Source of the DNA: Actinomadura nitritigenes
GTDB taxonomy: Bacteria > Actinomycetota > Actinomycetes > Streptosporangiales > Streptosporangiaceae
DNA: 64,000 nucleotides
Direction: 5' to 3'
Assembly: GCF_017573545.1 (NCBI RefSeq)
Contig: NZ_JAGEOK010000002.1
Span: 310,001 to 374,000, forward strand
This document shows, in pieces, positions 1 through 7,951 of the stretch. The notes under the pieces are model-generated. The model saw only the letters and a program-made list of their open reading frames with translations. It did not search any database and had not been told where the DNA came from. Position 1 is the first letter of the stretch. Each line of letters starts with the position of its first letter. A program made the position numbers and the translations under genes.

Positions 1-1542
1 GCCGAGCGCCTCGATCGCCTGCTGCAGCTCCGCCTCCTTGCGGATGATGCCGACCAGGTCGTTCATCGTCTGCTGCAGTTCGGCGTGCACGGCGTAGGGA
101 TTCTCGCCGTCCTCCCGCTCGAACGGCGCGAGCGCCTCGGCGACCGCCGCCTCGATCTCCGCCTCCGGGACGCCGGGACGCTCGGGCAGGGCGTCCACGT
201 ACTCCGACGCGCCGAGCCCGGCGCGTCGGCCGAAGACCAGCAGGTCGGACAGGGAGTTGCCGCCGAGCCGGTTCGAGCCGTGCATGCCGCCGGAGACCTC
301 GCCGGCCGCGAACAGCCCCGGCACCTTCGCCGCCCCGGTGTCCGGGTCGACCTCGACGCCGCCCATCACGTAGTGGCAGGTCGGGCCGACCTCCATCGGC
401 TCCTTGGTGATGTCGACGTCCGCCAGCTCCTTGAACTGGTGGTGCATCGACGGCAGCCGCCGGACGATCTCAGCGGCGCCGCCCGGCATCCGGTCGACGA
501 CGGTGAGGAACACCCCGCCGTGCGGCGATCCCCGCCCGGCCTTCACCTCGGAGTTGATGGCGCGGGCCACCTCGTCGCGCGGCAGCAGCTCCGGCGGCCG
601 CTTGTTGTTGTCGGGGTCGTCGTACCAGCGGTCGCCCTCCTCCTCGGTGGTGGCGTACTGGTTCTTGAAGACCTCGGGGACGTAGTCGAACATGAACCGC
701 CTGCCCTCGGAGTTCTTGAGGACGCCGCGGTCGCCGCGCACCGACTCGGTGACGAGGATGCCCTTCACCGAGGGCGGCCAGACCATGCCGGTCGGGTGGA
801 ACTGCACGAACTCCATGTTCAGCAGCGTCGCGCCGGCGAGCAGCGCCAGCGCGTGCCCGTCGCCGGTGTACTCCCAGGAGTTCGAGGTGACCTTGAACGC
901 CTTGCCGATGCCGCCGGTCGCCAGCACCACCGAGGGCGCCTCGAACACCACGAACTTGCCCGTCTCGCGGACGTAGGCGAACGCGCCGCAGATCCGGTCG
1001 CCGTCCTTGAGCAGCCGCGTCACGGTCGTCTCGGCCCACACCTTGAGCCGGGCCTCGTAGTCGCCGTGCTCGGCGTGGTCCTCCTGCTGCAGCGCGACGA
1101 TCTTCTGCTGCGCGGTGCGGATCAGCTCCAGGCCCGTCCGGTCGCCGACGTGTGCCAGCCGCGGGTACTCGTGGCCGCCGAAGTTCCGCTGGCTGATCTT
1201 GCCGTCCTTGGTGCGGTCGAACAGCGCGCCCCAGTGCTCCAGCTCCCAGATGCGCTCGGGCGCCTCCTTGGCGTGCAGCTCGGCCATCCGCCAGCTGTTC
1301 ATGAACTTGCCGCCGCGCATGGTGTCGCGGAAGTGCACCTGCCAGTTGTCGTTGGGGTTGACGTTCCCCATCGCGGCGGCGGCGCCGCCCTCCGCCATCA
1401 CCGTGTGCGCCTTGCCGAACAGCGACTTGGAGATGATCGCGGTCTTCTTGCCCTGGAGGCGGGCCTCGATCGCCGCCCGCAGCCCGGCGCCGCCGGCACC
1501 GATCACCACGACGTCGTAGGCGTGCCTCTCGATCTCAGTCAT
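1..1542 (-). CDS. sdhA: Succinate dehydrogenase/fumarate reductase flavoprotein subunit (5' part only)
   Basis: This is the catalytic FAD subunit that oxidises succinate to fumarate at the cytoplasmic face of the membrane complex. The gene reads leftward and leaves the window after 514 codons, so the C-terminus is missing. The N-terminus carries a dinucleotide-binding motif (VVVIGAGGAGLRAAIEA, about residues 11-27), followed by SLFGKAHTVMAEGG, whose His is the usual site of covalent flavin attachment. The ATG at 1542 gives the expected short lead (MTEIERHAYD). It lies 12 nt after the membrane-subunit gene. The order membrane anchor then flavoprotein matches the mycobacterial Rv0249c-Rv0248c-Rv0247c type, so the iron-sulphur subunit probably follows to the left. 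Family assignment is firm. Whether it works mainly as a dehydrogenase or a reductase cannot be told from sequence. Confidence 0.95.
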   Translation of the reverse strand, partial: MTEIERHAYDVVVIGAGGAGLRAAIEARLQGKKTAIISKSLFGKAHTVMAEGGAAAAMGNVNPNDNWQVHFRDTMRGGKFMNSWRMAELHAKEAPERIWELEHWGALFDRTKDGKISQRNFGGHEYPRLAHVGDRTGLELIRTAQQKIVALQQEDHAEHGDYEARLKVWAETTVTRLLKDGDRICGAFAYVRETGKFVVFEAPSVVLATGGIGKAFKVTSNSWEYTGDGHALALLAGATLLNMEFVQFHPTGMVWPPSVKGILVTESVRGDRGVLKNSEGRRFMFDYVPEVFKNQYATTEEEGDRWYDDPDNNKRPPELLPRDEVARAINSEVKAGRGSPHGGVFLTVVDRMPGGAAEIVRRLPSMHHQFKELADVDITKEPMEVGPTCHYVMGGVEVDPDTGAAKVPGLFAAGEVSGGMHGSNRLGGNSLSDLLVFGRRAGLGASEYVDALPERPGVPEAEIEAAVAEALAPFEREDGENPYAVHAELQQTMNDLVGIIRKEAELQQAIEALG

Positions 1543-1554
1543 GATCCTTTGGCC

Positions 1555-2385
1555 TCAGTTGAAGATGCGGGGGTCGGAGAAGACGCCGCCGGCCACGAAC
1601 GCGACATAGGCGTCGGCCACCACCAGCGAGCCCAGCGTGATCAGGGCGTAGGTCCCGTGGTTCTGGTTGATCTTGGAGACCCACCCCCACATGCGGTACC
1701 GGAAGGGGTGCTTGGAGAAGTTCTTCAGCCGCCCGCCGACGATGTGCCGGCACGAGTGGCACGACAGCGTGTACAGCCACAGCAGGACCACGTTCGCGAC
1801 CAGGATGATCGTGCCGAGGCCGATGCCGAACCCGCCGTCCTTGCCGTGGAAGGCGCGGATCGCGTCCCAGGTGTTGATGACGGAGATGAGGAACGCGGCC
1901 ATCCAGAAGTAGCGGTGCAGGTTCTGGCCGATGAGGGGGAAGCGGCGCTCGCCGGTGTACGTGCCGTGCGGCTCGCGCACCGCGCAGGCCTGCGGCGACG
2001 CCCAGAACGAGCGGTAGTAGGCCTTGCGGTAGTAGTAGCAGGTCAGCCGGAACAGCAGCAGGAACGGCAGCGTGATGATCGCGAAGGGGATGAAGCCCCT
2101 GGTGCCGGCCGGGAGGAAGGTGCCGAACTCCGCGGCGTCGCCGGTGTGGCCGTTGACGGTGACGTTGTTGCAGATGTCGTTCAGGCAGGGCGAGTAGAAC
2201 GGCGTCAGGTAGTGGTACTCGGGGACGTAGAACGCCGCGCCCCAGAAGGCCCTGACGGTCGCGTACACCACCCACGCCGTGAAGATCACGAACGTCGTGA
2301 TCGGATACAGGCGCCAGTTGTCCCTGCGGAGCGTGCGTTCCTTGATCTGGGCGCGCGACTTGGCCGGCGCCTCCATAGTGCTCAT
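1555..2385 (-). CDS. Succinate dehydrogenase membrane anchor subunit (actinobacterial type)
   Basis: This is a 276-aa integral membrane protein with five hydrophobic segments (about residues 28-48, 105-125, 160-180, 200-220 and 245-267). It would anchor the dehydrogenase, bind haem and pass electrons to menaquinone. Histidines suited to haem ligation lie in the helix regions, including the CHSCRH stretch after the fourth segment. The ATG at 2385 is preceded by an AGGAG ribosome site at good spacing, whereas longer in-frame starts would add an implausible Arg/Gly-rich leader. It is the first gene of the operon and the flavoprotein gene starts 12 nt downstream. The single long anchor in place of separate SdhC and SdhD is known for this actinobacterial class; I infer the class from neighbour order and the sequence pattern. 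Confidence 0.88.
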   Translation of the reverse strand: MSTMEAPAKSRAQIKERTLRRDNWRLYPITTFVIFTAWVVYATVRAFWGAAFYVPEYHYLTPFYSPCLNDICNNVTVNGHTGDAAEFGTFLPAGTRGFIPFAIITLPFLLLFRLTCYYYRKAYYRSFWASPQACAVREPHGTYTGERRFPLIGQNLHRYFWMAAFLISVINTWDAIRAFHGKDGGFGIGLGTIILVANVVLLWLYTLSCHSCRHIVGGRLKNFSKHPFRYRMWGWVSKINQNHGTYALITLGSLVVADAYVAFVAGGVFSDPRIFN

Positions 2386-2730
2386 CGATCGCTCTCCTGA
2401 GCTCGGGTCGTCGTGTCCCCGTACCACGGTCTGAGCGCACTCGCGCGGCCGTCGCGCCCGGCCTGAGGCGCCGTCCCGCATGCGCGCGGTGACGCCTCGT
2501 GTGCGCTTCCAGCGAAGCGACCCTACGCCTTCCCACAGGAGCTGTGACATACATAACAGCCAGACCCGCATGTGACCCTGACCACAGACTTTAGCCGCCC
2601 AAAGGCGATACGGCACCGCCCGCTTCCCATAACCAGTCGTTATGGCCCAGCGGAATCGAGACGAGCACGCCGCGGCATGACCGGACGGCCATCGCGCCGA
2701 TGGAAGCGCGCGGGCGGCCGGTGAACGCGC
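2386..2730. other. Non-coding gap upstream of the sdh operon
   Basis: The 345-bp gap lies between the sdh operon start and the end of the HTH gene. Open frames here have compositions unlike real genes. It holds two Crp-like boxes and a separate 7-bp inverted repeat (2627-2645, CCATAAC and GTTATGG around a 5-nt spacer). No RNA gene was recognised. It is best read as the sdh promoter and leader plus a short 3' flank of the HTH gene. Confidence 0.6.
2543..2586 (-). promoter_or_regulatory. Two Crp/GlxR-like operator boxes upstream of sdh
   Basis: Two copies resembling the Crp consensus TGTGA-N6-TCACA lie at 2543-2558 (TGTGACATACATAACA) and 2571-2586 (TGTGACCCTGACCACA), with centres 28 bp apart. 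The second matches nine of the ten consensus positions. They sit about 160-200 bp upstream of the sdh start codon. Control of sdh by the Crp-family regulator GlxR is established in Corynebacterium glutamicum. Extending that to this promoter is inference. Confidence 0.4.
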
Positions 2731-3357
2731 TCAGTGACCGCGGGCGTCCCGGATGATCCGCGCGTAGTGGGCCTCGGCCTCGCTCGTGCGGCCGTTGCCG
2801 TACACGCGGAGCAGTTCCGCCAGATCCGGGAAGCGGTCGCCGATGAGCGCGGCGGCGGCCTCGATCTCGGCGGCCGAGGCCACCTCGCGCAGCAGCGCCT
2901 GGACGAGCCGCGCCGGCTGCTCCGCGTGGACGGGCGCGCCGTCCGCCACTCCGGCGCCCTGCGGCGCCCCGTCGGACGGCCGGTCGGCGGAGGCGCCGAC
3001 CGGGACGCGGCCGGACGCCGCGACGCGCAGGCCCGAGGTCGTCGCGGCCGACTCGGCGCCGATCGCCTCCAGCCGCTCCTTGACCTCCGCCGCGCCCAGC
3101 GCGCCGAAGCCCGGGTCGGCGGCGAGCTCCTCGGCGGCCAGCAGCCGGTGCAGGACGGCCGGGTTGCTGATCTTGGCGCGCTGCGCCGACATCAGCTGGG
3201 AGAGCATCGGCGCGGACAGGCCGAGGACGCCGGCGAGCGCCGACTGCGACAGGCCGAGGCGATCCAGGAGCCGGCGGACGCGGTCGCCCAGCGGCTCGCC
3301 GTACCACTCGGTCTGAAGCGCCCGGTTCCGGACGACCGTCTCCGCGGCAACGCCCAT
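2731..3357 (-). CDS. Helix-turn-helix (XRE-like) DNA-binding protein
   Basis: This 208-aa cytoplasmic protein has an XRE-like helix-turn-helix near the N-terminus (about residues 24-75; the segment DRLGLSQSALAGVLGLSAPM is the helix-turn-helix core). An Ala/Gly/Pro-rich linker follows, then a helical C-terminal part (EIEAAAALIGDRFPDLAELL) that may dimerise or bind a partner. The ATG at 3357 gives a compact N-terminus. The gene stands alone on the minus strand, divergent from a secreted lipoprotein gene, with 132 bp between them that may hold both promoters. No ligand domain is recognisable and targets are unknown. Confidence 0.75.
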   Translation of the reverse strand: MGVAAETVVRNRALQTEWYGEPLGDRVRRLLDRLGLSQSALAGVLGLSAPMLSQLMSAQRAKISNPAVLHRLLAAEELAADPGFGALGAAEVKERLEAIGAESAATTSGLRVAASGRVPVGASADRPSDGAPQGAGVADGAPVHAEQPARLVQALLREVASAAEIEAAAALIGDRFPDLAELLRVYGNGRTSEAEAHYARIIRDARGH

Positions 3358-3489
3358 TTTCGCCGCCCCCCTTGACTGTTCACAGTTGCAAACGCTAGAT
3401 TCTCGAACGCAATGACGCCCTCTGGGTTCGCCACCATGGTGCCACGGTAAGCGATCTTTGCATATGCGACGAAACGGAAAGGGCAGTAC

Positions 3490-4062
<573 letters not shown>

Positions 4063-4067
4063 GCGGC

Positions 4068-4643
4068 GTGCGCCGGACGATCGCCGTCGCGGCCGCCGTG
4101 CTGGTGGCCGCCTCAGCCTCCCTCTCCGGCGCCGGCCAGGCCGGCGCCGACACCGACCCCGTCGTCCCCGACGGGAACATCACCGCGTCCGTCAAGACCA
4201 TCGACGCGGCCGGCGCGGTCCGCGCCATCGACCTCACCCGGGCCGTCGTCCCGCTCGAGACCGAGGACGACAACGGCTCGCAGGTCACCGTGCACATCTC
4301 GGCGGACGTCCTGTTCGACTTCGGCAAGGCCGAGCTCACCGACGCCGCCCGCCGCCGCATCGCCGACCTCGCGCCGCGCCTCCGCGACGCGCGCGGCACC
4401 GTGCAGGTCTCCGGCCACTCCGACTCGATCGGCTCCCCGTCCTACAACCTCGACCTCTCGCAGCGGCGGGCCGATGCGGTCAAGGCCGAGCTGGCCAGCG
4501 CGCTCGGCGGCACCTCCCTGCGGATGGAGGCCAAGGGATACGGCGAGACGCGTCCGATCGCCCCCAACCTCGTGGGCGGCAAGGACAACCCGTCCGGGCG
4601 GGCGAAGAACCGCCGCGTCGACATCACCTTCGACAAGGCGTGA
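4068..4643 (+). CDS. OmpA-family peptidoglycan-binding protein
   Basis: This 191-aa exported protein has a signal peptide (RRTIAVAAAVLVAASASLSG) and a C-terminal OmpA domain (about residues 80-188). The domain shows the family marks: VLFDFGKAEL at its start, the GHSDSIGSPSYNLDLSQRRA stretch that contacts diaminopimelate in known members, and a closing NRRVDITF. The GTG at 4068 is chosen because a GAGGTGA ribosome site precedes it by five bases. An in-frame GTG at 4059 overlaps the previous stop but has worse spacing. It is expected to hold the cell wall non-covalently outside the membrane, coupled to the upstream lipoprotein. Confidence 0.88.
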   Translation: MRRTIAVAAAVLVAASASLSGAGQAGADTDPVVPDGNITASVKTIDAAGAVRAIDLTRAVVPLETEDDNGSQVTVHISADVLFDFGKAELTDAARRRIADLAPRLRDARGTVQVSGHSDSIGSPSYNLDLSQRRADAVKAELASALGGTSLRMEAKGYGETRPIAPNLVGGKDNPSGRAKNRRVDITFDKA

Positions 4644-4674
4644 CCCTCGCCCGCGCCCGGTCGCGGGGCGAGGG
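4644..4674. terminator. Bidirectional hairpin between convergent genes
   Basis: CCCTCGCCCGCG pairs with CGCGGGGCGAGGG through one bulged base. The hairpin sits immediately after the OmpA gene stop and faces the convergent kinase gene. There is no T-tract, as is common in GC-rich actinobacteria. Confidence 0.5.
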
Positions 4675-4715
4675 CGCCGACCCGCTCCGCCGGCGGCACG
4701 GCGCCCGGTCGCGGG

Positions 4716-5573
4716 TCAGCGGGGGTGGGCGGGCGGCGGGCCGAGATGGTCGAAGATCTGCAGCGGTTCCCCGTCGAGGGTGAGCGCGGGGAACCGCAGG
4801 TCCGTGCGGTGGGGGGCGAGCGCCCGGCGCGCGGCGTCGGCGTCCTTGAACCGGCGCGCCGGATCGGGGTCGCACAGATGGGACAGCACCGTCCACAGCA
4901 TCGGCGGCACGCCCGCGGGCCGGGCGCCGATCCGCTGGCGCGGCTCCGGGTCGCCCGCGCCGGTGAGCATCCGCCAGCCCACCATGCCCACCGCGTACAG
5001 GTCCTGCCGGGGCCCGGGACGGTTCCAGTCGAGCACCTCCGGCGCCAGGTAGCCCGGCGTGCCGACCGTGAAACCCGTCGTGGTGAGGCGCAGGCCGTCG
5101 TCGCCGAGCGCGATCCCGAAGTCGGCGAGCCGCACGTGCGGCGCCCCGACCGGGCTCGGCTCCAGCAGCAGGTTCGCCGGCTTCACGTCCCGGTGGACGA
5201 TCCCGGCCCGGTGGATGCGGCTCAGCGCGACCAGCACCTGGTCCAGCACCTCGGCGGCGTACTCCGGCGGCAGCCGCCCGTAGTCGCCGAGCAGCGTCTC
5301 CAGCGACCCGCCGCTCACCAGGTCCATCGCCAGCAGCACGTCCTCACCGGCCATGCACGACGCGTACGGGGTCACCACGTGCGGATCCGCCACCCGCAGC
5401 GCCTGCTCGCGGATCGCCCGCAGCACCGACGTCCGGCCCCCGCTCCGCACGAGCTTCGCCGCGCAGTACCGCCGTTCCGCCCGGTCATAGGCCCGCCACA
5501 CCCGGCTCGTCCCGCCCGCGCCGATCCGGTCGAGCATGGTGAAACGGCCGCCGACCACCCACGCCTCGTCCAC
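4716..5573 (-). CDS. Cytoplasmic Ser/Thr protein kinase (PknB-like catalytic domain)
   Basis: This 286-aa product is essentially only a Hanks-type kinase domain. It shows the Gly-rich loop IGAGGTSRVWRAY, the ATP-binding Lys in AAKLV, the catalytic loop HRDVKPANLLL, DFG, and the APE segment (GTPGYLAPEVLDW). All core catalytic residues are present. No membrane helix or PASTA repeat is seen, so it should be cytosolic. The GTG at 5573 (VDEAWVVGGRFTM) fits the usual domain edge, but no clear ribosome site precedes it; an ATG at 5666 would add 31 residues of unlikely composition. It is divergent from an LCP cell-wall ligase gene, so a role in envelope control is possible but unproven. Confidence 0.88.
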   Translation of the reverse strand: MDEAWVVGGRFTMLDRIGAGGTSRVWRAYDRAERRYCAAKLVRSGGRTSVLRAIREQALRVADPHVVTPYASCMAGEDVLLAMDLVSGGSLETLLGDYGRLPPEYAAEVLDQVLVALSRIHRAGIVHRDVKPANLLLEPSPVGAPHVRLADFGIALGDDGLRLTTTGFTVGTPGYLAPEVLDWNRPGPRQDLYAVGMVGWRMLTGAGDPEPRQRIGARPAGVPPMLWTVLSHLCDPDPARRFKDADAARRALAPHRTDLRFPALTLDGEPLQIFDHLGPPPAHPR

Positions 5574-5755
5574 GGACGAGATCGTACGGAAAACGCGGCC
5601 GCAAGGGATTCGAGCCACAATTCCGCCGAAGATGTCAACAGAACGGGCGTATCGCGCATCCAACAAGAAGACGTACGTGACTTCCGCCCCCCTGCCTAGA
5701 CTGACGAACCTCCCAGACCACGCGCCCCGGACAGGGCCCGCCCGAAACTGGACGA

Positions 5756-7237
5756 ATGAGCGACACAGACCCCGGCCGCGAAGACCTCGCGGGGGACGCC
5801 GCCGCCCACAGCAGCACCGCCTCGCCCCACGACGACACCGACGCCGACGGGACCGCGCCGCCGCGCGCCCTGGCGGCGCGGGCGCGCCGCCGCAGGTTCC
5901 TGCGCTGGACCGCGATCGGCGCGGCGGGCGTCGTCCTGCTCGGCGGGGCCGGAGCGGCCTGGCTCTACCACGACCTCGTCGGCGGCATCGACCAGAAGCA
6001 CGTCGGCGGGCAGCTCGGCGGGAACCGGCCGAAGAAGCTCAACAAGTCGCTCAACATCCTGCTGCTCGGGTCCGACACCCGCGCGGGCGACAACGCCAGG
6101 TACGCCGCGGACGGCGTCACCGGCGCCCGCTCCGACACCGCGGTCCTGCTGCACCTGTCGCCCAACCGCGACCAGGCGGTCGGCATCAGCTTCCCCCGCG
6201 ACTCGATGGTGAAGATCCCCGAGTGCGAGAAGGACGGCGGCGGCACCGTCCCCGCGCAGTTCGGCATGCTGAACTCGGCGTTCTCCCTGGCCGGGCCGAC
6301 CTGCACGTGGAAGACCCTGGAGAGCCTCACCGGCATCCACATCGACCACTTCGTGCAGGTCGACTTCTCCGGCTTCAAGCGGATGGTGGACGCGCTCGGC
6401 GGCGTCGAGATCTGCGTCGACAAGCCCGTCGACGACCCCCGCGCCGACCTGCACCTGAAGGCCGGGAAGCAGACCGTCAAGGGCACCCAGGCCCTCGGCT
6501 ACGTCCGCGCCCGCTACTCCCTCGGCAACGGCTCCGACCTCGAACGCATCCAGCGGCAGCAGAAGTTCATGGCGGCCGTCGTCGACAAGGCCACCAGCGG
6601 CTCGGTGCTCACCGACCCGGCGAAGACCTACAAGTTCCTCAAGGCCGCGACCAAGTCGCTGACGACCGACGACGGCCTCGACCTCGCGACCATGAAGAAG
6701 CTCGCGGACGGGCTCAAGGGAATGGACGCCGGGAAGGTCCGGTTCGTCACGGTCCCGGTCGAGGGCTACGCCCCCGACCCCAACCGCGTCCAGTGGAACC
6801 AGGCCGAGGCCAGGCCGCTCTTCGACGCGATCCGGCACGACAACGACCTGCCCGCCGAGCCGGCGAAGCCCGCCCCCGCCGGGCAGGCCCCGCCGGCGCC
6901 CGGCAAGGTCGGGGTCACCGTCGTCGCCGCGGGCGCCCCGAAGGCGATGGTCCAGCGGGTCGTCGAGCAGCTCGGCAAGCGCGGCTTCAAGGTCGCGAAG
7001 AGGACGGAGAAGGCCGCGCCCGCCGCCGAGAGCCGGCTCGTCTACAACCCGTCCGCCGAGGCCCAGGCGTCGGCGCTGGCCCGCGACGTCCCCGACGCGC
7101 TCCTCACCGCCGACGGCTCCGCCCCCGCCGGCGGCGTCCGCCTCGTCCTCGGCAGGAACGGCGTGCACTTCACCCAGCAGACGCTCAACAAGATCACCGG
7201 AGGGGTCAAGGCCGGCCAGAAGAACCCCTGCGCGTGA
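5756..7237 (+). CDS. LytR-CpsA-Psr (LCP) family cell-wall ligase
   Basis: The 493-aa product has a cytoplasmic N-terminus, one transmembrane helix (about residues 45-66), an extracellular LCP domain (about 95-300) and a C-terminal LytR_C-type domain (about 380-490). LCP marks include LNILLLGSDTR, the conserved Arg/Asp stretch ISFPRDSMV, and the later YVRARYSLG and DLERIQRQQKF segments, which hold the Arg residues that bind polyprenyl phosphate. LCP proteins move teichoic acid- or arabinogalactan-like polymers from a lipid carrier to peptidoglycan. Which polymer is used here cannot be told. The ATG at 5756 gives a Ser/Asp-rich cytoplasmic tail. The prepilin peptidase gene ends convergently 6 nt downstream. 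Confidence 0.92.
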   Translation: MSDTDPGREDLAGDAAAHSSTASPHDDTDADGTAPPRALAARARRRRFLRWTAIGAAGVVLLGGAGAAWLYHDLVGGIDQKHVGGQLGGNRPKKLNKSLNILLLGSDTRAGDNARYAADGVTGARSDTAVLLHLSPNRDQAVGISFPRDSMVKIPECEKDGGGTVPAQFGMLNSAFSLAGPTCTWKTLESLTGIHIDHFVQVDFSGFKRMVDALGGVEICVDKPVDDPRADLHLKAGKQTVKGTQALGYVRARYSLGNGSDLERIQRQQKFMAAVVDKATSGSVLTDPAKTYKFLKAATKSLTTDDGLDLATMKKLADGLKGMDAGKVRFVTVPVEGYAPDPNRVQWNQAEARPLFDAIRHDNDLPAEPAKPAPAGQAPPAPGKVGVTVVAAGAPKAMVQRVVEQLGKRGFKVAKRTEKAAPAAESRLVYNPSAEAQASALARDVPDALLTADGSAPAGGVRLVLGRNGVHFTQQTLNKITGGVKAGQKNPCA

Positions 7238-7243
7238 GCACCG

Positions 7244-7864
7244 CTACCCGGCGGCCGCGAGCACCCCGACGAGCGTCCCGACGAGCATCGACGGCCCGAA
7301 CGGGAACTCGCCCTTGCGCGTCCGCCGGACGATCAGCACGCCGACCGCGATCACGCCGCCGACCAGGTAGGTGACCAGCAGGCCGGTCACCCAGGCCCGC
7401 GCCCCGAACCAGCCGAGGCACAGCCCGAGCACCCCCGACAGCTTGACGTCCCCCAGCCCGATCCCGGACGGCACCGCGAACGCCTGCACCGCGTAGAGCG
7501 CGAACATCGCCGCCATCCCGATGAGGGCGTGCTCGAAATGCCGCCACCCGCCGCCGGTGAACGGCGCCGCCACGGCCAGCAGCGCCGCCACGGCGCCGTA
7601 GGAGGGCAGCGTGAACCGGTCGGGCAGCCGCTTGACCTCGACGTCGATGAACGCCAGCAGGGTGCCGGCCGCCGCGAGGTACAGCAGCGCGCCGAGGACG
7701 GCGTGCGCCCCCACCCGCCACCCGGTCACCCCGAAGACGGCCGCCGTGACGACCCCCATGGCCGTCCGCCGCGTCCACGGCACGCCGCCGGTGAACGGCG
7801 CCGCCAGCGGGGCCAGGAGGAGGCCGGCGGCGAACCCGGCAGGGAGCAGCACCAACGCGACCAT
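7244..7864 (-). CDS. Prepilin peptidase (A24 family), copy 1
   Basis: This 206-aa polytopic membrane protein (about six helices) is of the short TadV-like type, without the N-terminal methylase domain. The two catalytic Asp residues of A24 peptidases are visible in LAFIDVEVKRLPDRFTLPSY and in GLGDVKLSGVLGL (the GxGDxK form). It cleaves the leader of class III prepilins at a Gly. The ATG at 7864 has a GAGGTG ribosome site; an upstream ATG at 7906 lacks one. The copy lies far from the main pilus genes, next to the VWA protein gene. A second peptidase (16222-16863) is inside the Tad cluster, so the two may have different substrates. Confidence 0.9.
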   Translation of the reverse strand: MVALVLLPAGFAAGLLLAPLAAPFTGGVPWTRRTAMGVVTAAVFGVTGWRVGAHAVLGALLYLAAAGTLLAFIDVEVKRLPDRFTLPSYGAVAALLAVAAPFTGGGWRHFEHALIGMAAMFALYAVQAFAVPSGIGLGDVKLSGVLGLCLGWFGARAWVTGLLVTYLVGGVIAVGVLIVRRTRKGEFPFGPSMLVGTLVGVLAAAG

Positions 7865-7951
7865 CGCACCTCGCCCATTCCGGCACTCTGAGGGAGCTTC
7901 CGGCACGATAACCCGCCCCGCACGCCGGTGCGCGCGAACGCGCGCGCCCGG

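Noticed and set aside
85..2400. 771-codon plus-strand frame across the sdh genes
   Set aside because: Its translation is Arg/Leu/Val-rich and without domains. It is the antisense shadow of the flavoprotein and membrane-anchor genes in GC-rich DNA.
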